Assembly (NCBI RefSeq): GCF_030490285.1
Contig: NZ_CP129884.1
Coordinates: forward strand, 1,488,001-1,552,000
From: Methylomonas montana
Lineage (GTDB): Bacteria; Pseudomonadota; Gammaproteobacteria; Methylococcales; Methylomonadaceae
DNA length: 64,000 bases
Reading direction: 5' to 3'
The translations under genes were made by a program, and so were the position numbers. This document shows positions 16,643-26,393 of this stretch, one piece after another; positions within the stretch are counted from its first letter, which is position 1, and each line of letters begins with the position of its first letter. The notes below the pieces were generated by a model. It saw only the letters and a program-made list of their open reading frames with translations. It made no database searches and had not been told where the DNA came from.

Positions 16643-17556
16643 AGGATTTGCATCCGCGCCTACAAGCCTTGCAGACGCAATTGGCGGATTCGCCACTGAC
16701 CCGGATCGAGGATTCGGCGTTGACCGCCCAAGGGCTGGAACTATGGATCAAGCGCGACGATTTACTGCATCCGATCATATCCGGCAATAAATGGCGCAAG
16801 CTCAAATACATTCTCAATGATGTCTTATGCAGAGGCGCCGACACCATCGTCAGCATGGGCGGCGCCTATTCCAACCATTTACATGCGCTGGCTTTTGTAG
16901 GCAGAGCGTTGGGGCTCAAAACCGTCGGCTACATTCGCGGCGAGCGCCCCGCGCAGCTCAATCCCACGCTGAACGATTTGCTGAGTTGGGGCATGGCGCT
17001 ACGTTTTGTGTCGCGTAGCGACTATCGTCAATTGCGCAGCTACAAATCTCCCGATAGCTTGCCGGAGCTGCAACCGGGCCAATATTGGTTGCCGGAGGGC
17101 GGCGCCATCGATCTGGCCTTGCAAGGCGTCGCCGAACTGGTGCATGAAATCGAATTGGATTTCGATACATTGGCCGTGGCTTGCGGTACCGGTACTACCT
17201 TGGCCGGATTGATCGCCGCCGTACCGATTACTCGCCGAGTGCTCGGAGTGGCAGCGCTGAAAGGCGGCGACTTTCTGAGCGACGATGTTAAACGCTTGCT
17301 GGATACGCAGGGAATGGCCCCTAACGCGGACTGGCGGATTCTGTTGGAGTACCATTTCGGCGGATTCGCCAAAGCGACGCCGGCATTGCTGGGCTTTATC
17401 CAGAATTTTCAGCAGCGGCATGGCATAGAACTGGAGCCGGTATATACCGGCAAATTACTGTTTGCGATCTACGATCTGGCCCGACAAGGTTATTTCTCCG
17501 CCGGGCAGCGGCTAGTAGCGGTACATACCGGCGGTTTGCAAGGCAAGCGCCAATAG
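16639..17556 (+). CDS. D-cysteine desulfhydrase / ACC deaminase-like PLP enzyme
   Basis: A 306-residue fold-type II PLP enzyme of the D-cysteine desulfhydrase/1-aminocyclopropane-1-carboxylate deaminase family. The PLP lysine is in ISGNKWRKLKYIL, and the substrate-binding SMGGAYSNHLHALA follows. VACGTGTTLAGL binds the phosphate. The start is set at GTG 16639, which overlaps the folP stop, because earlier in-frame codons lie inside folP. ACC deaminases proper carry specific residues I cannot verify by eye, so the substrate (D-cysteine, ACC or another amino acid) is open. Confidence 0.85.
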   Translation: MKDLHPRLQALQTQLADSPLTRIEDSALTAQGLELWIKRDDLLHPIISGNKWRKLKYILNDVLCRGADTIVSMGGAYSNHLHALAFVGRALGLKTVGYIRGERPAQLNPTLNDLLSWGMALRFVSRSDYRQLRSYKSPDSLPELQPGQYWLPEGGAIDLALQGVAELVHEIELDFDTLAVACGTGTTLAGLIAAVPITRRVLGVAALKGGDFLSDDVKRLLDTQGMAPNADWRILLEYHFGGFAKATPALLGFIQNFQQRHGIELEPVYTGKLLFAIYDLARQGYFSAGQRLVAVHTGGLQGKRQ

Positions 17557-17708
17557 CTCGCTCCGCCGCTGGGTCTCCGCACGTTACCTAAGGAATGTCG
17601 GGACGGACAAAAACGCCTGCTTACCGGTTAAAAATCATGTAGATATTGAGTCAAAACCCAAAATGGTGATAATAGCCGCAGCCGAAAATAATAAATAAAG
17701 GTGGCATC

Positions 17709-18758
17709 GTGGTTGCGCAGATCATTTCATTTCCCGAACCCAAAATTAGCAATAAACTGGCGGTGTCGTTCCGCTTTTTATTGAGTTTATACGCCATTAT
17801 CCCGCTGTGTCTGCTGGTGCTGTGGCTGGATAGTTTGAGTTTTAATCATGCGCTCAGGGACATGCTGCCCAGCAGTCCTAGCCACTTTTTGTTATTTCAG
17901 ATTCTGTTCGGCACCCCGCATATTGTCGCCAGCAATCTATTGTTGGCGAGTCACGAAGAGTATTTGCAAGCCTATAAAACCAAATTGATTGCGATGACCT
18001 TGTTCATCATCGTTTTTTTCGGCGTCGGCAGCCTGTTTATTCCCTACCGCGCGCTTTACATCATCACCGCTTGCTGGACGGTTTATCACGTCTTGAAACA
18101 ACAACACGGCATCGCCAAGGCGGTTTGCCGCTTGCCGAATCGGGCGTTTTATTGGCAATTATGGCTTAGCGTCAGCGCCGGGATTTTTATCTACATGGGG
18201 GTTTTTCTAAAGAACAGCTTGGAGCCGGCACAAGCCGAGCTGGTCTTGCAAGTGGCTAGCGCGCTGACCGTGGCGCTGGTGGCGAGCACTTGGGTTTGTC
18301 AAAAATACGTGCCCAGCCGCTTTGGGCAATATTTTCTGTGGGCGAATACCTTGCTGGTCGTCAGCAGTTGGTATGTTTACAGTCAGCAGTATTATTTTCT
18401 GGCGATTCTGATGCCGCGCCTGGTGCACGACATTACCGCTTATAGTTTCTACGTCAGTCATGATGTCAACCGTCACGGCGAACAAGCGCAGAATGGATTG
18501 TTCAGGGCCGCCGCCGCTGTTCGATTACCTGTCTGGCTGGTGTTGCCTTTGCTGTCCTTTCTATTGACTTATCTATTACAGGCTTACGGCGACGATCTGG
18601 TCAACCTGATTCTGCAAACGCTATTTTCCACGCAAATCTACAAAGCCGTGACGCTGGGCCTATTGGGTTATCTGGCCTTGATGCACTATTACACCGAAGC
18701 CTTCGTCTGGGCGGCCGGCTCGCCATTGCGGCGTTATATCCGGTTTAGTGGTTTATAG
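17709..18758 (+). CDS. Unrecognised multi-pass membrane protein with conserved-looking histidine clusters
   Basis: A 349-residue protein with roughly nine to ten hydrophobic segments. I do not recognise the family with confidence. Striking are histidines at or near segment ends: FGTPH (H71), SHEEY (H82), YHVLKQQHG (H127, H133), RLVHD (H240), YVSHDVNRH (H251, H256) and MHYYTEAFVW (H326). That pattern is reminiscent of membrane di-metal oxygenases such as the Brp/Blh carotene-cleaving family or desaturases, but the exact motifs differ. The start is a GTG with AAAGGTGG about 5 bp upstream. It stands alone between a PLP enzyme and the signalling block. Confidence 0.6.
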   Translation: MVAQIISFPEPKISNKLAVSFRFLLSLYAIIPLCLLVLWLDSLSFNHALRDMLPSSPSHFLLFQILFGTPHIVASNLLLASHEEYLQAYKTKLIAMTLFIIVFFGVGSLFIPYRALYIITACWTVYHVLKQQHGIAKAVCRLPNRAFYWQLWLSVSAGIFIYMGVFLKNSLEPAQAELVLQVASALTVALVASTWVCQKYVPSRFGQYFLWANTLLVVSSWYVYSQQYYFLAILMPRLVHDITAYSFYVSHDVNRHGEQAQNGLFRAAAAVRLPVWLVLPLLSFLLTYLLQAYGDDLVNLILQTLFSTQIYKAVTLGLLGYLALMHYYTEAFVWAAGSPLRRYIRFSGL

Positions 18759-19039
18759 CGAGATTGAACGTTCTCCATGCGCTGGCCGCTGTGTTGTTTT
18801 GACTTTTCTGTCAATAAAAAGCCTGCACACCTCAGAATCCGGTTAAATCCCTTGACTCTACCGCAACAATCTACGCAGAATGATTTCGAATCAATATTTA
18901 TTGGATTTTGGTCGGTTGAGGGCGTTTTGGATTCAAAAAATAGAAAAATTGGCGATTTGTCTGTCGAAAAAACACAGGCGCCAAATGTTTGATCAACGAT
19001 GTCATTCGATGAAACGACTCCGGATTTTAACAGTGTCAG

Positions 19040-21634
19040 GTGCTCGCAATCGTGTCTAAATATGGCTCCCTCGTTTCGCGCCAATTTCTGCAGCTATTTA
19101 TTCCTGCGGTCCTGTTAACGACGGCGGCGGCCTGGTTTGTGGGGCAAGCACGTATTGATGCCGAATTCAGCCTGATTCGTGCCAATGAAAAATTGGTCAC
19201 CGGCATCAGCGCGGGCCGACTCCATAGTCAGTTGCAAGGGCCAGTGCGTCATTTACTTGCCGTTGCCGAGGAAGCACCCATTCGGCTAGCCATCGAAAGC
19301 GGTGAACCGGGTGCGGCCGCTTTAATGGCAACTGCTTTCATGACCTTGCTTTCCCGCAATACCGACTATGATGAAGTGCGCTGGCTGGACGAAACCGGCA
19401 TGGAGCGGGTGAGGGTCAATAATGTATCCGGACATCCGGCCGTGGCGCTTGAGCAAGATCTTCAGAATAAGAGTGACCGCTATTATTTCCAAGAAGCTAT
19501 GCGGATCGGCAAGGGGAATATTTACTTTTCTCAGCTGGATCTCAATGTGGAAAATGGTCAGATCGAATTGCCCTACAAACCCATGCAGCGCGTGGCAACG
19601 CCTGTCTACGACAAACAAGATCGGCCGCGCGGCATTCTGATTATCAATGTCGCCGCCCAAACATTTTTGCAGAGCTTTGCGGCCGAAGACGATGCCAAAT
19701 ATCCCCATTTAATGCTGCTCAATCAGGATGGTTTTTGGTTGAAGAGTCCAAATGCCGCCGATGAATGGGGCTTCATGTTTAAGCGCATGGAGACATTGGC
19801 TAGCCGTTTTCCACAGGCATGGGCACAAATGACAAATGCGAAATCCGGCCAAGTGGAGTTGACCGATGGCTTATGGACTTGGCAAACCGTCGAGCCGGAA
19901 GATGTGATTTCAACTCAGCAGTCCCGACGCCTGCTGGTGGTTTCACATTTGCCAGCGCAAATGCTGGCACCGATTTATCTGCGCAGTTGGACACCGATTG
20001 GCGGCTTAGCGGTATTGATATTGCTGGTGTCCGGCATGCTCATCGGTCGTCTGATACAGGTAAGGGACCGGCAAAGACAGGCCGATATCGCCACTGCTGC
20101 CGCGTTGGCCAAGGCCGGGGTGCTCAGCCAGCAAATAGACGCTCAGAAACGCTTTCGCCATGTGGTGGAGGCCAGCATCGACGGCATTCTGGTGACGGAC
20201 GGCGAAGGCCATATCGTGTTGGTGAATCCGGCCTTGGCCGATATGTTTGACTATGCGCCCGCAGAGTTAATGAATCAATCCATAGACATTCTATTGCCGG
20301 AAGCCGCGCGTCAGCGCCATACCCAGCATCGGGTCGAGTATATGCGTCACCCCGATAAACGGGCGATGGGCGCGGGCCGTGAGTTATTGGGCCAGCGCCG
20401 AGACGGCAGCCAGTTTCCGGTCGAAGTCGGCTTGAGTACCTATGTCAGCAAAGGCCAAACCTTTGTGCTGGCGACGGTAGTCGATATTACCGAACGCAAT
20501 CAGTTGGTGGCGGCCAGCAAGCGCCTGGCGTCCATTATCACCTCGACCGAAGATGCCATCATCAGCAAGACCCTCGATGGCATCATTACCAGTTGGAATC
20601 CGGGGGCGGAAAAGCTGTTCGGTTACCGCGCCGAGGAAGTTATCGGCCGTTCCATCGAGCTATTGGTACCGCCCGGCCAGGAACAGGAAGAACGCGCACT
20701 GTTGGCCCGGATCGCCCGTGGCGAAACCATCGCCCATTACGATACGATCCGACAATGCAAGGACGGTCGTCAGGTGGTGATCTCCAATACCATTTGCCCG
20801 TTGCGAGACGCCTTGGGACGGGTAATAGGTGCCTCCAAGATTGCCCGAGACATCAGTGAAATCAAACAAGCGGAAGCCCAGATTCATCGCCTGAATGCGT
20901 CCTTGCAACAGCGGGTCAAGGAGCTTGCCGCTGCCAATGAGGAACTGGATAGTTTTGCTTATGCCGTTAGCCATGACTTACGGGCGCCGTTACGGGCGAT
21001 GATCGGCTTCAGTCATGCCTTGCTGGAGGATTGCGGCGAGCACCTGGACGACGAGGGACGCGCCTATCTGAGCGAAATCGATATCGCCAGCCGGCGCATG
21101 GGCGACCTGATCGATGGTATTTTGACGCTGTCGCGTAGTACGCGTGGCGAGCTGAGAAACGAAGCGATCGATTTGTCGGCGATGGCCCTCCGCATCAGTC
21201 ATGACATCGTTCGCGCCGAACCGGAACGTAACGTGGCCTGGGAGATCGCGCCAGATTTGGAAACGTGGGGCGATCCGCGCCTGATCGAGAATGTGCTGCG
21301 CAATCTAATGGGTAATGCCTGGAAATATACGGCTGGCAGGGTCGATGCGGCGATTCGCGTCCATGCCGAGAAGGCGGACGGCCAGTGCTGGATTTGCGTC
21401 AGCGACAACGGCGCCGGTTTCGATATGCGCCACGCCGATAAGCTGTATCAACCCTTTCAACGTCTGCATCGGCAGGACGAGTTTGCCGGTCTGGGTATCG
21501 GGCTGGCCACCGTGCTGCGTATCATTAATCGTCATCACGGTAAATTGCGCGCGACTGCCGAACCGGGCAAAGGCGCCACCTTCGCCTTCTCATTACCACG
21601 GGCGCCCGAGGCTCCCCAGGAGGAGGTAGCCTGA
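19040..21634 (+). CDS. Membrane sensor histidine kinase, dCache-like domain plus two PAS domains
   Basis: An 864-residue kinase. The N-terminal membrane segment (about 13-32) is followed by a periplasmic sensor of about 270 residues with Cache-type character (YYFQEAMRIGKGNIYFSQLD), and then by a second membrane segment (about 312-332). Cytoplasmic PAS domains lie at about 370-490 and 495-615. A HisKA of the phytochrome-like type has the phospho-His near residue 645 in AYAVSHDLRAPLRAM, and the HATPase has VLRNLMGNAWKYT, DNGAGFD and GLGIGLA. GTG 19040 and GTG 19052 are both possible starts; the second has AGGTG at good spacing. The stop overlaps the next response regulator start. Confidence 0.92.
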   Translation: MLAIVSKYGSLVSRQFLQLFIPAVLLTTAAAWFVGQARIDAEFSLIRANEKLVTGISAGRLHSQLQGPVRHLLAVAEEAPIRLAIESGEPGAAALMATAFMTLLSRNTDYDEVRWLDETGMERVRVNNVSGHPAVALEQDLQNKSDRYYFQEAMRIGKGNIYFSQLDLNVENGQIELPYKPMQRVATPVYDKQDRPRGILIINVAAQTFLQSFAAEDDAKYPHLMLLNQDGFWLKSPNAADEWGFMFKRMETLASRFPQAWAQMTNAKSGQVELTDGLWTWQTVEPEDVISTQQSRRLLVVSHLPAQMLAPIYLRSWTPIGGLAVLILLVSGMLIGRLIQVRDRQRQADIATAAALAKAGVLSQQIDAQKRFRHVVEASIDGILVTDGEGHIVLVNPALADMFDYAPAELMNQSIDILLPEAARQRHTQHRVEYMRHPDKRAMGAGRELLGQRRDGSQFPVEVGLSTYVSKGQTFVLATVVDITERNQLVAASKRLASIITSTEDAIISKTLDGIITSWNPGAEKLFGYRAEEVIGRSIELLVPPGQEQEERALLARIARGETIAHYDTIRQCKDGRQVVISNTICPLRDALGRVIGASKIARDISEIKQAEAQIHRLNASLQQRVKELAAANEELDSFAYAVSHDLRAPLRAMIGFSHALLEDCGEHLDDEGRAYLSEIDIASRRMGDLIDGILTLSRSTRGELRNEAIDLSAMALRISHDIVRAEPERNVAWEIAPDLETWGDPRLIENVLRNLMGNAWKYTAGRVDAAIRVHAEKADGQCWICVSDNGAGFDMRHADKLYQPFQRLHRQDEFAGLGIGLATVLRIINRHHGKLRATAEPGKGATFAFSLPRAPEAPQEEVA

Positions 21635-22086
21635 TGGCCAAATCGATATTGATCGTGGAGGATAACCGGCAGGATGAGATGTTGATTCTGCGCGCCCTAA
21701 AGCGCACGGACCTCGATTGCACGCTGGATGTGGTGCGCGACGGTCAGCAGGCGCTCGATTACTTGCTATGCGAAGGCGAGTTCGGCGGTCGCGCACAGAC
21801 CTTGCCAAGCGTGGTTTTTCTCGATCTCAGCCTGCCGCGGGTTGGCGGACTTGAGGTTCTGGCGCGGCTGCGAGCTAATCCGCTTACTCATTTGTTACCG
21901 GTATGCGTGCTGACATCGTCTGACGAAGAGCGCGACCGGCAAAAAGCATACGCGAATGGCGCCAATAGTTATGTCTGTAAACCGCTCGACTTCCACGCCT
22001 TTGCAGAAATGATCGCCCGAATGGGGCAGCATTGGTTAGCGGCCCAAGCCGCGACGATGGATTTAGACGAGGAGAATGGTTTATGA
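21634..22086 (+). CDS. Single-domain response regulator (Rcp1-like)
   Basis: A 150-residue stand-alone receiver. The acidic pocket is in IVEDN, the phosphoacceptor is D64 in VFLDLSLPRVGG, the switch Thr/Ser is in VLTSS and the conserved Lys is K116 in VCKPLDF. The extra loop between helix 2 and strand 3 (YLLCEGEFGGRA) is typical of Rcp1-type regulators that pair with phytochrome-like kinases, matching the kinase upstream whose stop it overlaps by one base. It has no output domain, so it likely relays phosphate or acts by protein contact. It overlaps the next gene by 4 bp. Confidence 0.94.
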   Translation: MAKSILIVEDNRQDEMLILRALKRTDLDCTLDVVRDGQQALDYLLCEGEFGGRAQTLPSVVFLDLSLPRVGGLEVLARLRANPLTHLLPVCVLTSSDEERDRQKAYANGANSYVCKPLDFHAFAEMIARMGQHWLAAQAATMDLDEENGL

Positions 22087-25000
22087 ACCGGCGATTGCGG
22101 GTGCTGATGATCGAAGATACGCCGGCGGACTTTTTGCTTTTGAAACGCCACTTGCGTCAGCAAGGCGTGGAAGCAGACTGTAGCTGCGTCGATAGCCAGC
22201 CAGCGCTTGAGCAGGTGCTGGCAAATGGTGTTTGGGACATCTTGCTGTCGGACTACAACGTGCCCGGCATGGATATCGAAGCAGTACTAATCGATGTGAT
22301 TGCACGGTTTCCGGATCTGCCCATCATCATGGTCTCCGGCACGATTGGCGAGGCCAAGGCTGTCGATATGCTGAAGACCGGGGTGGCCGATTTTGTTTTG
22401 AAAGACGATTTAGGGCGACTGGTGCCTTCCCTGCATCGCGCATTACGCGAAGTCATTTCTCGCAGAGAGCTGCGGCTTGAACAGCGGCGGCAGCGCCACT
22501 TGGTGGAAAATATCAGTCACGGTATTTTGCTGGCCGATGCGGATGGGGTGATTTTTATGACCAATCCTGCGCTCGATCGCATGTTCGGCTATCTGCAAGG
22601 CGAACTGCTCGGCCAGAAGGTCGAGATATTAGTGGGCGGTGATACATGTGGCGTACACGCCAAACTGCGTGAGGAGTATATGGATCATCCCACACCGCGT
22701 TTTTTATGGTCGCGGGGGCTTTTACAGGGACGACGCAAGGATGGTAGCCATTTTCCGATCGAGTTGTCGTTAAATCCCTTTCAAGACGAAGACAGGACGT
22801 ATGTTCAGGCTAACGTCAATGACGTGACCGAACGGACTCAATCCGAACGTGATTTACGTATTGCGGCTACCGTTTTCGAAGTGCAAGAGGGCGTGTTGGT
22901 CACGGATAGGCATAATCGCATCTTACGGGTGAATCAGGCTTTCAGCAAAATCACCGGGTACAGTGAAGCAGAGGTGATAGGCAAGGATCCGAGGTTTTTG
23001 AAATCGGGTCTGGAGGAGGCGGAATTTTATCGGGATATGTGGCGGATTTTGCTGCGCGATAAGCATTGGGCCGGCGAACTCCGCGACAGACATAAGGATG
23101 GCTATGTCTATCCCAAGTGGCTCAACATTAGCGCCGTGACCGATGATGAGGGAGAAATCACCCATTTTGTCGGTGTCTTTTCCGATCTAACGCATGTCAA
23201 ACAAGCTGAACAAGCCGTGGCGGCTAATGTCGCCAAGTCGAAATTTCTTGCCAACATGAGTCATGAATTGCGCACGCCGATGAACGGCGTGGTGGGCATG
23301 ACGGATATATTGCAGGAAACCTCGTTGACACAAGAGCAGCGGCGCATGGTCAGGACCATACGCGATTCGTCGCTGGCCTTGCTGGGCATTCTGGACGAGA
23401 TACTGGATTTTTCTAAAATTGAGGCCGGAAAACTGATCTTGGAATCGGTACCCACCTGCGTCTATGAAGTGGCGGAAAGCGTAGTTCGCTTGCTGATTCC
23501 GCCTGCCAGCGCCAAGGAGATCGACTTTCACCTGTTTGTGGCGCCCGAGTTGCCGTTATGGATCGTGTCCGATCCTTTGCGCTTGCGGCAGATCATGTTT
23601 AATTTACTGGGCAATGCCATAAAATTTACGGCTAATGTGCCCGAGCGCCGCGGGCGAGTCGTGTTGCGAATAGCACCCGCCCAGACGCAAGAGGGGACAG
23701 CGGCCTTTAAAATCGTGGTGGCCGACAATGGTATTGGCATCAGAAGCAAAGCGATGGAGCATCTCTTCGTTCCCTTTACCCAAGCCGACAACACCACCAC
23801 TCGTCGTTTTGGTGGCACCGGCCTTGGGCTTAGCATCACCAAACGGCTAGTGGAAATGATGCATGGCACTATCGGTGTGGAAAGTACCCCGAATGTGGCG
23901 ACCGAGTTCAGCGTCATATTGCCGCTCAAAATGGCTTCCCCCGGCCATGCTTTGCCGGACGTCATCAATTTGTCCGGTGTTCGGGTGTTGGCTGTCGTCA
24001 ACGATGTGATGTGTGCCGAAGTCCTGCAAAGTTACTTGGTTAGCGCTGGGGCCGAAGTGATGGTGGTAGACGATCTGGAGCAGGCGCATCGGTATGTACT
24101 ACAGAGTGGCGGCTGGTCGGTATTGCTATTGGATTTTAGTCTGATGTCTCGGGCGGCGAAAAACGCTGAATTTCTTGACTTGCCTTGGGTGCAGCTAGGT
24201 CGATGGACCGGTATGGATGGTAGCGATATCAGCAGTCCTTTGGTTCGCGCTTATCCTCTTCTCTATCACGATTTGATACAAAGTGTGGCCATAGCCGCCG
24301 GCAAACTTTCCATCAAAAGTGCGGTAGATCAAAGCGAACGTCGGCATCGCCCGCGCATTCAGGTGCCGACCGTGGATGAAGCCACGGCGACCGGTAAATT
24401 GGTGCTTCTCGCCGAAGACAACGAGATCAATCGTGATGTGATACAGCAGCAATTACGCTTATTGGGTTACGCCTCGGTCGCTGTTGCCGATGGGGAGACG
24501 GCGCTGAAACATTGGCGCAGTGGCCGCTATGCCATGTTGTTGACTGATTGCCATATGCCGAAAATGGACGGCTTTCAATTGACGGCCGCGATCCGCTCGG
24601 CGGAGCCTGACGGCGCGCATTTTCCCATTGTGGTGGTGACCGCCAATGCGATGAAAGGCGAGGAGGAACGTTGTTTGGCGTACGGTATCGACGGATACCT
24701 GACCAAGCCGCTACGGCTGAATGAACTGGGCGCCATGATGGTACGTTATTTGCCGCAGGGAAATGATAAGCAGGCGCCAGCATCGGCCGCAGTCGAGAAT
24801 CCCGATAGTAACGCGCTGCCGATTTGGGATGCAAAGATGTTGGCGCAACTCGTCGGAGAGCAGCCGCAATTGCATCGGCGCTTACTGGATAAATTCCAAA
24901 TCAATGCCGACAAGCAAATATCCACGCTGTTAATTTTAGCCGATGAGGGTGAAGCGGGACTTATCGCGGATCTGGCGCATAAGCTGAAATCGGCGGCCAG

Positions 25001-25160
25001 AAGCGTAGGCGCCATGGCGCTAGGCGAGCTCTGTCAGCAGATCGAGCAGGCTGGACGTCAAAATCAAGTTACACTACTATGCAATTATGCAAACCAGATC
25101 AGTGCGGCTTATGCTGCCTTTAAAGAACATCTCCAACGCCATGGTGCTGCGCCAGACTGA
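22083..25160 (+). CDS. Soluble multi-domain hybrid histidine kinase (REC-PAS-PAS-HisKA-HATPase-REC-HPt)
   Basis: A 1025-residue kinase without membrane segments. It has an N-terminal receiver (phospho-Asp in LLSDYNVPGMD, Lys in FVLKDD) and PAS domains at about 150-265 and 270-385. The HisKA has its His near 394 in ANMSHELRTPMNGV, and the HATPase ends in GGTGLGLSITKRLVE. Then come a degenerate receiver-like stretch (about 640-750, keeping LLLDFSL but lacking a clear Lys), a proper receiver (LLTDCHMPKMDG, Asp near 820) and a C-terminal HPt domain (AHKLKSAARSVGA, His near 966). ATG 22083 overlaps the preceding stop by 4 bp. It is well placed to receive phosphate from the upstream regulator or kinase and pass it on. 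Confidence 0.93.
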   Translation: MNRRLRVLMIEDTPADFLLLKRHLRQQGVEADCSCVDSQPALEQVLANGVWDILLSDYNVPGMDIEAVLIDVIARFPDLPIIMVSGTIGEAKAVDMLKTGVADFVLKDDLGRLVPSLHRALREVISRRELRLEQRRQRHLVENISHGILLADADGVIFMTNPALDRMFGYLQGELLGQKVEILVGGDTCGVHAKLREEYMDHPTPRFLWSRGLLQGRRKDGSHFPIELSLNPFQDEDRTYVQANVNDVTERTQSERDLRIAATVFEVQEGVLVTDRHNRILRVNQAFSKITGYSEAEVIGKDPRFLKSGLEEAEFYRDMWRILLRDKHWAGELRDRHKDGYVYPKWLNISAVTDDEGEITHFVGVFSDLTHVKQAEQAVAANVAKSKFLANMSHELRTPMNGVVGMTDILQETSLTQEQRRMVRTIRDSSLALLGILDEILDFSKIEAGKLILESVPTCVYEVAESVVRLLIPPASAKEIDFHLFVAPELPLWIVSDPLRLRQIMFNLLGNAIKFTANVPERRGRVVLRIAPAQTQEGTAAFKIVVADNGIGIRSKAMEHLFVPFTQADNTTTRRFGGTGLGLSITKRLVEMMHGTIGVESTPNVATEFSVILPLKMASPGHALPDVINLSGVRVLAVVNDVMCAEVLQSYLVSAGAEVMVVDDLEQAHRYVLQSGGWSVLLLDFSLMSRAAKNAEFLDLPWVQLGRWTGMDGSDISSPLVRAYPLLYHDLIQSVAIAAGKLSIKSAVDQSERRHRPRIQVPTVDEATATGKLVLLAEDNEINRDVIQQQLRLLGYASVAVADGETALKHWRSGRYAMLLTDCHMPKMDGFQLTAAIRSAEPDGAHFPIVVVTANAMKGEEERCLAYGIDGYLTKPLRLNELGAMMVRYLPQGNDKQAPASAAVENPDSNALPIWDAKMLAQLVGEQPQLHRRLLDKFQINADKQISTLLILADEGEAGLIADLAHKLKSAARSVGAMALGELCQQIEQAGRQNQVTLLCNYANQISAAYAAFKEHLQRHGAAPD

Positions 25161-25181
25161 CAGTAACCGAATTCGGGTGAT

Positions 25182-26393
25182 TTGACCGTGCATCATATTC
25201 ACGCACTTGTCTTAGACGACGATGATTTCATGCTGGAGGTGCTGCGCGGCATGCTCTTCAATATGGGCATACAGCGTGTGCGCACTTTTACTGAGGCCGA
25301 GGTGGCATTGCGGGATCTGGACATGGATGATCCGCAGCTGGTGGTCATCTGCGATCTCAATATGCCCGGTATGGATGGGGTCGAATTCATCCGGCAGCTG
25401 GCGTCCCATCATTATGTCGGCGGCGTGGTTTTTTTCAGCGGCGAGGACGAGCGTGTGCTGCAAATGGTGGAAAAATTGGGACATGCCCATCAATTGCGTG
25501 TTCTGGGGGCGTTGCGTAAACCCGTTGCCAAGCAGGATCTGGCCAATCTGCTGCTGCAAATGGCGCCAGAAGGGATCATTCTGAATCGCCCTCTGTTTCC
25601 CCTGACGGCGGGCGAGGTGTTGGCGGGTTTACAGAGCAATGCCTTTTTTCCGGTGTTTCAGCCACAGGTCGCACTAGGCTCCAGACAGGTTACCGGCATC
25701 GAGGCGTTGGCGAGATGGCGACATCCGCAGCATGGTTTGATAGGACCCGACGCTTTCATTCCGGTTGCCGAAGCCTACGACCTGATCACGCCTTTGACCA
25801 ATTTCATGATTACGCAATCCATTCTGGAGTGGCGTCGTTTACGCGATGCCGGGCTGGACTTGCGGGTTTGCGTGAATGTCTCCATGAATTGCCTGTCGAG
25901 GTTGGACTTTCCTGACTGGGTCACGAATGCCGCTGCCGAGATGGACATGCCTTTGGATCGGTTATTGCTGGAGATCACGGAAAGTTGTGTGATGGGCGAT
26001 GCCATAACCTCGCTGGATGTGCTTTCGCGGCTATGTTTAAAGCGTATCGAGCTTTCTATCGACGACTTCGGTACCGCTTATTCCAATATGGAAAAGTTGA
26101 ACAGCATGCCCTTCAGCGAGCTAAAGATCGATCGGGCGTTTGTGCATAACGCCGAGCAAGATCCCACCAACTATGCGATTCTGGAATGCAGCGCGACTTT
26201 GGGCCGACGGCTGGGTATGCGTATCGTCGCCGAAGGCGTGGAAACCTGGCAAGACTGGCAAACGGCCGCTCGACTCGGTTGCGACCTTGCCCAAGGTTAT
26301 TATATTGCCCGGCCCATGCCCGCGGCCGATCTGATCAAATGGGTGTCGCAATGGCATCAGCGGACGCCAAGGGAGCGGCAGGCAGATGACTAG
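25182..26393 (+). CDS. Response regulator with EAL domain (c-di-GMP phosphodiesterase)
   Basis: A 403-residue protein with an N-terminal receiver (D58 in VICDLNMPGMDG, K113 in ALRKPVA) and a C-terminal EAL domain that hydrolyses c-di-GMP to pGpG. Catalytic marks look intact: GIEALARWRHP (E174), CVNVSMN, LLLEITES, IDDFGTAYSN, LKIDRAFV and VAEGVET. The start is TTG 25182, or GTG 25188, which lies better spaced from the upstream GGGTGA. It overlaps the next gene by 8 bp, so phosphorelay output and c-di-GMP turnover are coupled in one operon. Confidence 0.93.
   Translation: MTVHHIHALVLDDDDFMLEVLRGMLFNMGIQRVRTFTEAEVALRDLDMDDPQLVVICDLNMPGMDGVEFIRQLASHHYVGGVVFFSGEDERVLQMVEKLGHAHQLRVLGALRKPVAKQDLANLLLQMAPEGIILNRPLFPLTAGEVLAGLQSNAFFPVFQPQVALGSRQVTGIEALARWRHPQHGLIGPDAFIPVAEAYDLITPLTNFMITQSILEWRRLRDAGLDLRVCVNVSMNCLSRLDFPDWVTNAAAEMDMPLDRLLLEITESCVMGDAITSLDVLSRLCLKRIELSIDDFGTAYSNMEKLNSMPFSELKIDRAFVHNAEQDPTNYAILECSATLGRRLGMRIVAEGVETWQDWQTAARLGCDLAQGYYIARPMPAADLIKWVSQWHQRTPRERQADD

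Noticed and set aside
18777..19084. Small open frames upstream of the sensor kinase on either strand
   Set aside because: No ribosome binding site, no family resemblance, and they overlap the likely promoter region.
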